In this document: piece after piece, positions 48,663 through 60,542 of the stretch
Layout of the letters: every line of letters starts with the position of its first letter
How positions within the stretch are numbered: position 1 is the stretch's first letter
Origin: Copromyces sp. CBS 386.78
Taxonomy: Eukaryota > Ascomycota > Sordariomycetes > Sordariales > Sordariaceae
Assembly: GCA_030685235.1 (NCBI GenBank)
Contig: MU839095.1
Coordinates: forward strand, 1 to 64,000
Length of the DNA stretch: 64,000 nucleotides
Direction: 5' to 3'
Program-made: the position numbers and the translations under genes
The notes under the pieces: model-generated
The model's input: only the letters and a program-made list of their open reading frames with translations
What the model was told of the DNA's origin: nothing
Database searches by the model: none

Positions 48663-51643
48663 TCTGTCGATGTGTTTCTGTCCAAATGCCCTCAGTGAAG
48701 CTGATTTCGATGGTTTGGAAGACGTAGTGAGTGAATGAGATGTGAGATGGGTGAAAAACGGATCAGAAGAGGAGAGGGTACCGTGGTCTTTTATCTGTCA
48801 TCCTGAGCGTGTCAAGACTCTCTGTATGCCATGTTCAACAAACGCCATCTGCAAGATTGATCGATGTCCAGGCTCGTTGAATGCTGTAAAGCTACGCCTC
48901 TCGCATCCTTCTTGCTGCTTCTTGGAAGATGAAGTGCCCTGTTGCAGGAGCATGGCCTCTCGGCGCCGAGGGGACACGAAGATGGCAATTTGTTATGGAT
49001 ATGATTCTGGAAGCTTTGGTCCGCTGGTATGCAAAGTAACTGCATCAGGCAGGCTGACAGGCTCGTCCCAAAAAGAAATGGCTCAGAGGAACGACCAGAG
49101 CCCGGATATGTTGAGTGGCAACGTGCTTCACGACACGTGGAAGTACATCTCGCCAGTGGCCAGTGGCCGCCCCCCCCCCCCATCGCTAAGCAACATGATA
49201 CCAACCGCAATGCCATGTGTTGTTATTTCAGTCAAGCAAGTATATGTGTAGGCGCGTAGCTGATGTTATGGAAACCAGTCGACGGTGGAAAGCATATGCA
49301 ATGGTATCCGAGCTGATGAAGCCTCAAGCCAAGACAGCCTCGCTTCACGATACGGAAGCTTCGAGCCACGCACGCCGTCATGGGCGGATGACGAGAGCTC
49401 CGAATCAAAGCATGGACAAGTTGATGACTTGATGGTTATTGCTCCTTGGCTGATTGGCCGCCCAGGTGGCAGTTCCGGAGTACCTTCTTCCAGCATGCAT
49501 GTCTGAGGGTAAAGAAGGGAATGATGGGATTTCAACTTGGAGATGCTGATGGACATGGCATGAACCTTGGCCAGAATCCGGACCGACTCCAGACCATTTT
49601 CAGTCACTGGTAAGGTCACGTCGGATGGCATCCAGACAGTGGCAGCAGAAGCCACACTACCGTATACTCTCGGGGCATCCGGTTTTAGGTTCCAAGGAAA
49701 TCAGGCATAGTCTGCAAGCATACTGCAACATTTATGCCCGCTAGAAATTGTATGCAAGACGGTGATTTTGAATGTCCCCACCCTCCTGCTCGCTGTGTTT
49801 ATTAGGGGGGAAAAGATATGGTATTAGAAGAATCGAATTTACAGTGCTCCGGGCTCTCCAGCTGTCTCCCCCACTCTTTTTCGCGGGCATAAAAAGCACA
49901 TATTCGTGCAGTGTGCTTACAGATTCTGCCTGATTTCCTTGGAACCTAAAACCGGATGCCCCGAGAGTATACGGTATCGCGTGCTTCTTCCTGGTTTCCG
50001 TTGTGAGTATGCTGGCCTTGTTGGGCAGTTGGATCCTTGATCTGTGAGTCCATCCTTGGCGCCGACACCATCGCGACCACGAGCCTCGTTTCAAGAGTCT
50101 GCAAAAAGATTTTGGTTGCTTTCGGGTCTGTTCATGTAGAGGCTGGGGTAAGGTCCGGTTGAGGCGCTTCCAGGTTGCAGAGGAACACGCATACCATGCC
50201 CGTAGCGTGTGGATACCAGCTCAGTACGACTCACATGCTGAAGCGAGCAACAAGAGGGAGCACCAGCTAGCATGTAGGCTGTCGTCGTTGACGAAGTGAC
50301 CCTATTGAGGGTCCCAGCTGAGCCGGCCAAGCGGCTCGGAAGTTGAGATTGCCTAGGAAATCTTGTGAGTCTTCGGATGCAGCAGCACGGGAGGCCATTG
50401 GGGACAGCCGGAGATCAAACCGATACAAGGGCACAGAGACAGAGTCGATGACAGGATCACCATCATGTAGATGTAGAGAGCCAACATGACAGCTTGAAAG
50501 GAGCGCTGCAAAGTGAAGGGCGAGGTTCTAGGCAGTCGTGAGAGGCGATTGTTGTTGACGTGACAATGCCTTCCGCAAGATGGTGTACAGTATGCGTAGT
50601 CATTGGTACCTTATGAGGGCCTTGTTTGTTGGTGTTGGAGAGAAGCAGGCAACTGAGCGTGTGTCGCGGCAGTTGGAGACTTGGACCACGACCTGGGGAC
50701 TACCTTAGGGTCGAAACTTTGCGGCCTTTTCCCGCATGAGATCGCTGCATCGCGCCTGCCAACCTTGCCCTTGGTCTGCGACGGTGCAGAACCTAGTTGG
50801 CGCGCTGCGTGCATTCCATGGAAGTTTCCAGCAAGAGACATTTGACACACGGACTGCAGTCGACATGGCTTAATTAGCCCAGGGGTTCTCGGGTAGCAGC
50901 GGGAGAATGTAATGGTGCTGCAAGTTTGACAGTCACTGGCAGGTGCTGCTACATTGTGCTCCTGCCTCGATGTTGGTTACTCTTTGAAAAGGGGTAGTTG
51001 CGATGATTGTACAAGTAAACAAAAAGGCGCACGGACCTAACGGTGGACGAAATGGAAAAGACCGGCAAGAACGTCCTAAACCCATATAGGCAGTTGAGCA
51101 GATAAGGAAGGGGAATAAAGGTGGTCCGGGCGCTCGATAACATCTGCGCATAATACAGACCTCACGAGGAGATCTCATACCGGGCATCCGCCACAGTAGT
51201 AAGTGTAAGTGTCACAGTGTCGCTGGACAGTCCCGTAGCTAGCGGCGGCATCCACATCCACGGCGGCGAAGTAGGTAGCCTCCGCCGGAACCCCCCCACC
51301 TGCCCCGTCCCGCCTTTGGGTCAGATTCCCGGGTTCCCGCGACTCGATTCGCTTGCTGCGCCTGCCCCAAGTTTCAACTGTCTCCCGTCCTTCTTTTCAC
51401 GATTCCGTTACGTGGTGGTATTCGAGTTGTTTACAACCGCCCAACCGTCATTGTTACTATTCCCAAACATCCCAACCCGCAATTCACGGTTTCACTTTCC
51501 GGACGCACCTCTTCCCCAGCAACTTAAGTGGAAACCCTCGATCCGGACTCATCCTGCCACCCAGCTGCTATCCATCTTCAGTGTCGTCTTCGAAGCAATC
51601 CCGGAGAGCAACTCTGCTTGGTGCTTCCAGCCAATTGCCCAAG
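48663..51643. other. 3-kb divergent intergenic region
   Basis: It lies between the starts of the mucin-like gene (minus) and the SPATA20-like gene (plus), so it holds both promoters. It contains an inverted-repeat element at 49658-49976 and a C run at about 49171-49181. Open frames of 70-170 codons occur on both strands, but they overlap each other, lack intron signals and show no recognisable protein. I do not call a gene. Confidence 0.6.
49658..49976. mobile_element. TA-flanked MITE with 50-bp perfect inverted repeats
   Basis: 49658-49707 and 49927-49976 are exact reverse complements (TACCGTATACTCTCGGGGCA and on), separated by 219 bp. Each outer edge is TA, so the element is probably CCGTATAC...GTATACGG (49660-49974, 315 bp) with a TA target duplication, as in Tc1/mariner-type MITEs. 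Perfect arms imply a recent insertion or gene conversion between arms. There is no coding capacity. Confidence 0.75.
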
Positions 51644-54290
51644 ATGATGTCCGCACAGCTTCAACAGCAGCAGCAAAGGCAGCAGCAAGATCAACAACAG
51701 CAACAGCAACCAAAACAACAGAAACAGCAGCAACCTCAGCCTTCCCAGCAACTGCTTCATCAAAGCCTACCGTCTCGGACCGGTAGTGGTCCCGTGTCTG
51801 CGAATGCTGCGACAGCACCGGGCGCAACGGGATCGCAAGCTCCTCCTGCCACCTCCAACACGCAGCAGCCGGCCTCTTTCGGACAGCTTCGGAACCGTGC
51901 CGCCGAAAGTCAGAGTCCCTATGTGCGCCTACATGCCAAAACACATGTTGCCTGGCAGCTGCTGGGTGCCGATACCTTGAAGCGCGCCCAGGCTGAAAAC
52001 AAGCCCATCTTCATGCACATTGGCTTCTTAGCAGATCATCGTATGTTCTTTTCTCTTATCTTGCTGCCTCTTCCACTGTGTTGGCCTCGACTGCGGCCTT
52101 TTGCTTACTGTACTCATAATCCAGACTGTCGTCTTACCACCCAAGATTCCTTCTCCAATCACGCCGTTGCCGCCTTCCTGAACTCGTCCTTCATCCCCGT
52201 CATCATTGACCGCGAAGAGCGTCCCGACCTCGACACCATCTACCAGAACTATAGCGAAGCTGTAAATGCTACCGGCGGCTGGCCTCTCAACCTCTTCCTC
52301 ACCCCCGATCTCTACCCCATCTTTGGCGGTACCTACTGGCCGGGTCCCGGAACCGAGCACAGCCTTGCTGCTGCCCGTGGAGGTGCCGGCGGCGTTGGTG
52401 GCGGCGCCGCGACCCTCGAGGCTTCCAGTATCAATGGTGGTGGCGAAGAATCCTACAATGATTTCCTTGCCATAGCAAAGAAGATCCACAAGTTCTGGGT
52501 GGAGCAGGAGGAGCGATGCCGTCGCGAGGCGTTTGAGATGCTTCACAAGCTGCAGGACTTTGCGCAGGAGGGCACCTTCAGCGGCACACCTGCTGAGCCA
52601 GTGCCCGTGGTAGCTCCTGTGACAGCATCCGATGTGGAGGCAGGCGCTGATCTGGACTTGGACCAGCTGGATGAGGCTTTGGACAGGATCTTCAAAATGT
52701 TTGACCCGGTGGACTGCGGCTTCGGAACACCAAAGTTCCCCAACCCGGCCCGGCTCTCGTTCTTGCTTCGGCTAGCGCAGTTCCCCAGAGAGGTGAGAGA
52801 CGTGGTCGGCGACAAGGAAGTCGAGAATGCCGCATCCATGGCACGGAGCACCTTGCGTCGCATTCGCGATGGCGGATTGAGGGACCATGTCGGCGCAGGC
52901 TTCATGCGATTCAGCGTTACCAGTGACTGGAGCATGCCACACTTTGAAAAGATGGTTGGCGAGAATGCCCTTCTTCTGGGCGTATTCCTCGACGCCTGGC
53001 TTGGTCGCGTCGAAAAGTCTGCCGCCGAGACCCGATTTTCTTTGGAGGACGAATTTGCCGATGTGGTTATCGATCTCGCCGATTACCTCGCAAGCCCGCT
53101 GATTCAGTCCTCCGGGGGCGGCTTTGTCACGAGTGAGGCAGCAGACTCCTTTTATCGCAAGGGCGACCGGCACATGCGTGAAGGCGCCTACTATCTGTGG
53201 ACGCGCCGGGAGTTTGACGACGTGGTTGGGCCGGCCGGCTCTGCCGAAGTGGCGGCGGCGTACTGGAACGTTCTTGAGGATGGAAACATTCCCCGCGATC
53301 AGGACCCCGATGACGAGTTCATCAATCAGAACGTGCTGTGCTCCGTCTGGGGTAGAGATATCCAGGCGCTGTCAAAACAATTTGGCATTCCTGTGAATGA
53401 TGTGAAAAAAACGATTGCAACGGCACGGGAGAGGCTGAGGGCACGCAGAGAACAGGAGAGGCCCAGGCCTGCGAGAGATGAGAAGGTGGTGGTTGGAGTT
53501 AACGGAATGGTGATCTCGGCGCTTGCGAGAACCGCTGCTGCAGTGAGTGACCTAGAGAAAACAAAGAGCAAGAGGTATTTGGAAGCGGCGCGGCAGGCCG
53601 CAACCTTCATCAAGGAGAACTTGTTGGTACAGGATGGTACACAGAACCGCAAAATACTCAAGAGGTTCTGGTTCAATCAGCCAAGCGACACAAGGGCGTT
53701 TGCGGATGACTATGCATTCTTGATTGAGGGCTTGCTTGACTTGTATGAGGCGACTCTAGAGGGCAAGTGGCTTGTTTGGGCAAAGGAACTGCAAGGTACG
53801 TACCGAATATTCCTCAACCTTTTTGTCTCCGGATGGTGAGATACTGACATTTATTCCTCCAGACGTGCAAAGCGAACTCTTCTACGACACACTCTCCGTC
53901 GGCAGCGCTCCCTCTCTCCGCCACTCGTACACAGGCGGCTTTTACTCGACCGAGGAAGCGACTCTCAGCCACACCATCCTTCGCCTCAAGAGCGGCATGG
54001 ATAAGTCCCAACCGTCAACTAACGCCGTCTCCGCCTCGAACCTCTTCCGTCTCGGCACTATTCTTGACGAGAAGCCCTTCATTCGTCAGGCCATCGAAAC
54101 TATCAATGCCTTCGAGGCGGAGATTCTGCAGTATCCCTGGCTGTTTGTCAGTCTCTTGGCCGGCGTTGTGACTTTGAGGTTGGGCGTCAGGGAGACACGG
54201 GTCAAACTCGAGCAGACAGCTTCTCTGAGGCAGTATTGGAAGACGCCCAAGGCTGGGGCGAGCGCTCTTTTGCTTGGGGCGGATTTATAA
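51644..54290 (+). CDS. SPATA20/YyaL family thioredoxin-like protein (DUF255)
   Basis: Exons 51644-52040, 52125-53795 and 53863-54290 (introns GTATGT...CCAG, 84 nt, and GTACGT...CCAG, 67 nt) give 831 aa. The start is the first in-frame ATG (CCCAAGATGATG); the frame is open further upstream only without ATG. Residues 5-45 are Gln-rich. The thioredoxin-like DUF255 domain (about 95-215) has KPIFMHIGF, DHHC at the active-site position where the family often has CxxC, IDREERPD and GGWPLNLFLTPDLYPIFGGTYWPG. The AGE/six-hairpin-like domain follows, with MPHFEKMVGENALL (family HFEKMLYDNAQL) near residue 400 and a C-terminal NAVSASNLFRL. The first active-site Cys appears to be missing (His), so a simple thiol-disulphide exchange role is doubtful. 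The biochemical function of the family is poorly known. Confidence 0.93.
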
Positions 54291-55468
54291 GTGGCGATGG
54301 AGTAGAGTGGCCGGCATCAAGGGAAAGAATATCCTTTCCACGGACCCACTCATTCAGATTTTCTCGGAGTTCAGGAAGATTTAGTGATCATTTGGAAATA
54401 GTTGCATAGTGAAGCGGATTTCGCAATTTAGAGTTGATACCATTTATTCAACCGTCACGTTAGTTGCATATTCCTATGTTTAGGTGTATTTTCGCCATGG
54501 CGAAACTCGGCCGGACACTCTTGGAGACGCCCAAGTACCTGGGTGAGAACACTGCGCGGACACTCCGCGATAACTCTGCGGTTTGTGCCTTTGATTGAGC
54601 GCAAAACATACTACCTACTAGACATGACTCCGGGAACAAACAATCATGTCAAGCATTGCTTGGCAATTCCCACCATTTGACTGATCATGTGTTGTCGGTC
54701 GAGTGTTGTGGACAACCTCATCGCCACCAATCCAAGTTGGACACTCTTGTTATAAGAGCATAACCCAGTGGCCATACATCAGCACACGTGATGTCGATGA
54801 AGCCCCTCTCTCTCGATCCTCGATCAACGGACCGTTAAAATGTTTCTGTGGCGCAAGTCCTCCTTACGTACCTCCCCAGGAATCATCATCTCGCCGGCCG
54901 GTCGAGACACCAATATGCATATTTGGAAGCAGGAATCAATGAGCGACACTCGACAGCAATGTAAGTCGTCAACAGCACATCTGGATTAATTGTGGCGGCT
55001 CTTTCCCCGGTATCGCCAAGCCCATCTACGGCTTGCGAAGGACCTCGTTCCCTACATGTACGACCGAGACACGACTCTGCCAGCTCCTTCGTTGGCCATG
55101 GCTAGGTACGTACGTGGGAAGTTACGCTCCTGCGGCCAAAATTCCCTAACGCAGTTGTTGGTCCCTGCTGAGTTCCTGTGAAAGAAGGCGTCAGCTGGAA
55201 AAGATGAACGGCGGTCATGAACCGAGAAACTACATTTGCTTTAAAGACCTCGGGCCTTGTTTCGAATTCTTCCCCATTACACCGAACAAAATATTTCCGT
55301 CGTGAACATCAACACATTCATCTATCATTTAATTCTACAGTCTTTCAAAGGTCACCATACTCAACAGCCGTCAGTGTCACTGTTTACCAAGAACACGTCC
55401 CGACAACCCCCAGTGTATTCAACAAATCACAGCATAGCCAACGACCGTCCGGTTTGTTCACCGCCAAG
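54291..55468. other. intergenic region, no gene seen
   Basis: 3' flank of the SPATA20-like gene and upstream flank of the next gene. Small open frames at 54703-54942 and 54990-55181 lack splice signals or recognisable content; an upstream exon of the next gene could be hidden here. Confidence 0.5.
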
Positions 55469-56287
55469 ATGAAAGGAATCCGTAACTCTTCGATAAAAAG
55501 ATCCGCTCGCTCCGTTTGAAGCTCTCCGTTCTGCGCAAGGACGAGTTTCTTTCGACATTGTTTCCTGAGTATGTACCCGATGTGAACTCGGACTGGTTCA
55601 CAGCTCCATTCCAACGCTTTGCTTCCTTCGACGCCACATTCCGCATTGCCCGCATGAATTTGGGCCTGGTTGATAAATGCGATGACTATAAGGATCTAGT
55701 TCGGTTGAAGCTTTTACTCGAGGAGGTGGAATGGGCGATTCAAAAAGTCGAGCAGTGCCACGGCAGGATTGTTCAGGTGAGTGATCCCAATCCCCCTATC
55801 ACCTGTTCCATTCCTTACCCTTCCCCGCCTACCGACCTAAACAACCAAAAAGAAAGGTCCCTCTAACTTGGACACTGTTGGCCAGAACCCGACGCGCAGA
55901 GAAACCCCCGATAGAGACCAATTCACTCAAATCATCCACGAGGTAACCTTTACACACCTCAAAGATCGCATCGACATGTGCTATGATCTGGAGCTTCCCT
56001 GGGCCGATTCCACACGGAATCAGAACGGCACACCCAGCCAGACCGACACGCCCGAGCAGAACGGCACCTCCAACCAGAATGGCACATCCAGCCAGAACGG
56101 CACATCCAGCCAGAACGGCACATCCAGCCAGAACGGCACATCCAGCCAGAACGGCACACCCAATGAGACCGATGTACCCAATCAGCCCGGCAAGGTGTGT
56201 TGCAACGACAAGAAGCCCGACTCTGTGAAGGATATACTTCCATCTCTCCGACAACAAGATGAGTCCCAAAGCACAGGTGGCAGCTAG
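55469..56287 (+). CDS. unknown protein with (SSQNGT)n array; 5' end uncertain
   Basis: Exon 55486-55776 joins in phase to 55853-56287 (intron GTGAGT...AAAAAG, 76 nt). The first part is a helical domain (SVLRKDEFLSTLFPEYVPD, then LLLEEVEWAIQKVEQ). The second part has HLKDRIDMCYDLELPW, then five to six units of S-S/N-Q-N-G-T and a Cys pair (VCCNDKK). No ATG starts this frame: TAA lies at 55483. The nearest ATG (55469, MKGIR) is in another frame and would need a frameshift around 55483 or an unseen 5' exon. It is therefore either a gene with a missed first exon or a recently broken one. About 240 aa. NGT repeats make potential N-glycosylation sites only if the protein is secreted, and no signal peptide is visible. 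Family unknown. Confidence 0.5.
56060..56167 (+). repeat. 18-bp coding tandem repeat
   Basis: Six units of AACGGCACATCCAGCCAG; the middle ones are identical, while the first two and the last are diverged. It encodes NGTSSQ repeats in frame. Confidence 0.93.
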
Positions 56288-57061
56288 CTTTGATGTTCGA
56301 TGGGATTGCATTGCGGTAATTTGGAATGCCGGATACATGATGATTTATACAAAAGCGGAAGAGCGTAGGTACGGGATATTGATTGGATAGAGAGAGACTG
56401 CATGTATGGTCCAGAAGCGTTGTACAGTGATGGCTCCAGGCAGAGGAAATATCAGGAATACAGTGGGAGCAAGTACATAAACCACACGTACATGTAGGTT
56501 TCGAGGCGGTATTATCCTATGTCTGGGCTCGGCAAACTCCCTGTTCAAAGGTTCGGGGTTGATGCGAAGAGAAAGGTGTATATGGGAGGGTTTTGGAGAG
56601 TCCATGGACAGAGAGTAGATCACTTGACGGTATCAGGTAGTTACGTGGTCAGCGGAATAATAATGGTTTTTGGTACGGCGGGTTCATCCCTACTACGATG
56701 CTGACTTGTGGTAGACATGCCTGCGAGGTGAAGTGCGCTGTTGCGTAGCCCGACATCTTTTCCAGATAAAATCAGCATCCAGAGCCACTCCGAGGCCACA
56801 TTGCCGACTTCCTGTGCTGGCCCTCGGATGTCTCCGGTCCCAACACCGGCTTCCACGATGGCAGCCTTCCTAGCTTTGACAGTGATGCTTTCCCTTGGCT
56901 GTTCTTTTTTCTGGAAGACCAACTGTAAAATATATGGCTCACTTCGGGGAGCAAGTGACACTGATGCCATTACATGTGCTACACCAACCCTCCTCCCTGA
57001 TTGATCAACCTATACTTCCTGAGAAAAATGTTTTTAATGAAGCTAGAGGTACGATTACAAG
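56288..57061. other. intergenic region, no gene seen
   Basis: Short overlapping frames only. Nothing recognisable on either strand. Confidence 0.5.
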
Positions 57062-57705
57062 ATGTACCACAACAGTACCCTGCCAAAAGAATCATCAACG
57101 AGCAGTGTTCATAATCAACAGTCATATATTCAACAGCCATCACACACTCCTCAGCACTTACCAACAGTCGTACCTCTCACTCAAGCCTCGTTCGGTCCCG
57201 ACCCGATTATCCAAACAAACGCCCTCGAGACAAAACCACCGCACCCGCCATTCGGAATCGCCACCATTAGCTTCAATATGAGCATGAGAGAGTTCATCGG
57301 TGAATACCTCGAAAGAATTACTCTGTTGGGAGACATGGACTTGGTCGACATCCTACTCGACGAGGAAGTCCTTCAAGTGTTTTGACATTGCTCTACTACG
57401 CCATAGGGGTGGAAGAAGACAACATCAAGGCTCATTTCCACGAGTTTCAGACTACCTTGTTAGACAAACTCAGCTTGGCTTGCAAGGCGCATTTAGCTAA
57501 AGGAGCTATGAGCTACATGAGATAGAGCTTCACTGAGTGGGCCAAGCTTGAGTCGTTGCTGGATGAGATTGAGTCGACTCGTAAGTGGACGCCATCTAGA
57601 TACTTCTACTTGAGCACGTTCTTTTGGGGAGCCTACCTGCATGGATTTAGCCTGTTTGAGAACGGAAGAATGATTAACTCTTTCGTCTTCACAATTCTCA
57701 ATTAG
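57062..57705 (+). pseudogene. broken gene of unknown function (one frameshift, one stop)
   Basis: The frame from 57062 (MYHNSTLPKESS) has a Gln/Pro-rich start and then a helical part (MSMREFIGEYLERITLLGDM, DLVDILLDEEVLQV). It terminates at 57385, but homologous-looking helical coding continues in another frame: TLLYYAIGVEEDNIKAHFHE (from about 57389), then ACKAHLAKGAMSYMR, a TAG at about 57522, and SFTEWAKLESLLDEIEST and FYLSTFFWGAYLHGF up to a stop near 57704. A single lost base near 57375-57385 and a CAG-to-TAG change would explain both lesions. No intron with usual signals removes them. Family not recognised. Sequencing error could explain the frameshift but hardly both. Confidence 0.6.
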
Positions 57706-58333
57706 TCAAACTACTTCGTAGAGTCGGCCAAAAACTCGTGTGGGTGAGTCAGTATCCCCGATCACGTTTTATAACCCACACCCACAGATATAAGATCTAC
57801 TTGTTCTTGCATCCAAACCCAAGCTCTGTTCAGTTCACGTGCTAATTCGAAATAATAGGTACCTATACAGGGCCTAAGAGTGGACCGTGTGTCACGCCAA
57901 GCCATCGAGGTCGATTTAATACAGGTCATGGATTGTATGGACATGTTGTATTCTTTGGATCTTCCCTAGAACAACAAGGACCCAATGAGCAAGCGATGAG
58001 ATGAGGGTTATTGAAACACAAATGGAAATTCTGGAAAGAATTGAAGGGCGAAACAAGCACGTGGGATGCAAATTGTAGTGGTTTTGGGGGGTTGGATATA
58101 ACATGATGACGAGGGAAACGGAAAATGGAAGTATGGTCGTTGTTTGGACATGAATACATGATTCTTCGTCTACCTATGTTTGTTGCATAGGTAGGTAGAG
58201 ATGATTGAGTAAGATCAGGCAGAATCGGTACGGTGACGAATACAAGAAAGATTGGAATTGAGGAAGAACCGATGGAACGATGTAAAACGGCTAATCAAGG
58301 CGTACTATTAGTTCAACAATCGGTATTGATTAT

Positions 58334-58754
58334 GAGCTTGACTTCCCGCACCGTCCCTTTTGACTTAATGCACCCTTTTTGACTTGGCGCACCGCCCTGA
58401 CAGCTGACATAGTTTTCAATCGTTTTTATATGAAAATTTCGATATTTTCAATGTTTTGAGTACAGCAACTAAGTCGATCGCTATCACGGTCGCTATCGCA
58501 GTCGCTATCACGGTGACACGGGCGCTATCGCTGGCGATGGCGGTATGGAAACTAAGTTGTGTTGTGTTGAAATGTGGCCTTGACTGTGCGAGAAAATATC
58601 GCTTGCGGTTGCCGGTGGCTGAATGTTTAAAACATTTTACGGATTGATTTTACCATACAAAACGGGGTGCTTTACATGTCAGCTGTCATTCAGCTGTCGG
58701 GTGGAGTAAGTGCGGTGCATCAAGTCAAAAGGGACGGTGCGGGAAGTCAAGCTC
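58334..58754. mobile_element. hAT-like MITE, 421 bp, with 8-bp TSD
   Basis: TTGATTAT occurs at 58326-58333 and 58755-58762. The termini are inverted repeats of about 41 bp with one mismatch: GAGCTTGACTTCCCGCACCG at the left and its complement at the right. Inside, subterminal copies of TGACAGCTGACA / TGTCAGCTGTCA and of CTTTTTGACTTGGCGCACCG echo the terminus, and a run of 12-bp GCTATCACGGTC units lies at 58478-58530. It has no transposase. The termini differ from those of the MITE at 21182, so two hAT families are represented. Confidence 0.9.
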
Positions 58755-59001
58755 TTGATTATACCAAATGCGGCTATCTGACGAAAACTTGCTGCCGAGC
58801 TGGGGATGGACGGTACTGCGAGGCGTGATCGAGGATCAAGACTAGAGGTGATGACGGAAGCCTTCGCTGTTTTGCTTGAGGACTGACTCGTACCGCTCCT
58901 CTCCAATCTCTCTGTAATCTTTGTCTCCTTTACATCTTTTATTTCCTTGTCTCACGAGCTGTTGGGTGTTGGGTATGGATGTGGATGTGATGTGAGATTG
59001 C

Positions 59002-59166
59002 CAACTGACTCTGTAGTTCAAACCTCGGTAATATCTACGGTATTGATTGCGGAATTTTTACAAGCATCGTCAGACTCCTCGCAATACAACTGACTCTGTA
59101 GTTCAAACCTCGGGAACATCCATTGATTGCGGAATTTTTACAAGCATCGTCAGACTCCTCGCAATA
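59002..59166 (+). repeat. tandem duplication, two units (85 and 80 bp)
   Basis: CAACTGACTCTGTAGTTCAAACCTCGG...CAGACTCCTCGCAATA occurs at 59002-59086 and 59087-59166. The copies are nearly identical except for a 5-bp indel and two changes around TAATATCTACGGTATTG / GAACATCCATTG. Confidence 0.93.
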
Positions 59167-60005
59167 CCGTCCATCATCCTTGATTATTTTTTCCCATTTC
59201 CTGGGAATCCGCGGCAGTATCGAATCGACACTGTAAACTGAGTATGAAGCCCAGGGCTCGCGGCTGCCTCTAAGTGTCTGTCCTTCTCATCATTGCAATC
59301 AACACACCGAGAACACCCTTGCTTTGCACACAAGGTAGAAACAATGAAGACTGTTGGTGTTGGCGCCGGGAGCCAGATCCCGTCTCCCCCCTTTGACCGT
59401 TGACGGGCCGCCCGCTAGGCCCCCTCCTACGTTCAAATTTTCCCAACATCACCGCGAGGCAAAGAACAATAACGAAAGTAAAGAACATCCCGATGTCCCA
59501 ACCCGAGAGAAGAACCCAACAACAACAATCCAATCCGCCAGTATGGTTGGAAATAACAGCAGTGTTCGCCCCCCTGAAGGCGGGAATGCGAAAGAAAGCA
59601 TGCGTGCTCGGGATGATGACATGACCTTGTGAGTTCAACACCTCGAGGTGCCAACAGTTTTTATACCAGCCCTGGCGCGAGTGGAAACCCTTTCTTGCCC
59701 CGTCGGGATCAGACCATCAGTTGCCTAGTGATCTCGAAGGGCAGCTTGTTGGAGGCAGATACACTCGAAGTGTAATTACACAACTCGCCATGTTGAAGAT
59801 GAGGAAGGAAAATCGATGGGCAGTCATCTTTGAGAATAAAGATCTCTGAATCATCCAGCAGCAAAGATGAACTGTATTTCCCCTCATCAGCATCATCGGC
59901 ATCCCGGCAGCCTCCCAGAGAAAAAAAAAACAGATCAAGATCAAGATCAGCGTTTATCTTCTCAGCAAAAACAGGAGGAAAAACCACCAACCTCACACCA
60001 CCAAA

Positions 60006-60542
60006 ATGTCAAACACCACGAATACCGCCGCAACTCCCCAGCAGAACCTCGATAGCATCTTGACGTCCAAGTTTTGGACCTTGGTATCCTGCAGCGAGGG
60101 TGATGAAAAAGCGAAATGGAACACGATCTACCAGAGTCTCGAAGCTTGGAGCGAAAGCAACAGCGACCCCAACCGAGTTTTCAACGACCATGAGGAGTTA
60201 AACCTGAGCCAATTGTGGAACAACTACTTCAACCCCACGCCCGAGGAGCTGAACAATGTAAGTCGTTTTTTTTCCTGTTATGAGTTAATCATGAAGAAAT
60301 ATCCAATGGAGATCGAGAGACTAACTGGAAGGACTTATCTGTAGGGCGAGAAACACAAAGCGAGACTCTTGCCCGAGGTCACTGAGATCGAAAGACGAAT
60401 TAAGCTCATCACCGGTAGTAACAGACCCAGACAACACACGACTGTGTATGACGGAGGTGCCTGCCAAATATGTGAGCAAAACGGAGGCGGTTCCTATGGT
60501 CCGAACGTACCGGCCAAGGAACGCCGCCATCACCATCATTAG
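60006..60542 (+). CDS. small two-exon protein of unknown function (149 aa)
   Basis: Exon 1 is 60006-60257 and exon 2 is 60345-60542; the 87-nt intron has GTAAGT, a CTAAC branch motif (about 60321) and a TAG acceptor, with phase 0. The start context CACCAAAATGTC is good. The product is hydrophilic and helical: FWTLVSCSEGDEKAKWNTIY, then HEELNLSQLWNNYF and LLPEVTEIERRIKLIT. It has one CxxC (GGACQICEQNGG, residues about 117-128) and ends naturally in four histidines. No signal peptide or membrane segment. The family is not recognised. The clean intron and frame continuity make it a real gene. Confidence 0.75.

Larger units (their letters stand above)
57706..60005. other. intergenic region with MITE and tandem duplication
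   Basis: No convincing gene. It contains a hairpin CTACCTATG-N7-CATAGGTAG (58170-58194), the hAT-like MITE (58334-58754) and an 80-85-bp tandem duplication (59002-59166). The last kilobase carries the promoter of the 60006 gene, with A and GATCAA runs near 59928-59950. Confidence 0.55.

Noticed and set aside
48742..49251. 169-codon plus-strand frame upstream of the mucin-like gene
   Set aside because: It overlaps other frames of similar size on the other strand, includes a poly-C run, and has no recognisable domain or splice site.
49741..50094. 117-codon minus-strand frame
   Set aside because: It runs through one arm of the 50-bp inverted repeat, which argues for chance openness within a MITE.
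51353..51643. N-terminal extension of the SPATA20-like protein
   Set aside because: The frame is open but has no ATG; the first in-frame ATG is at 51644 with a good context.
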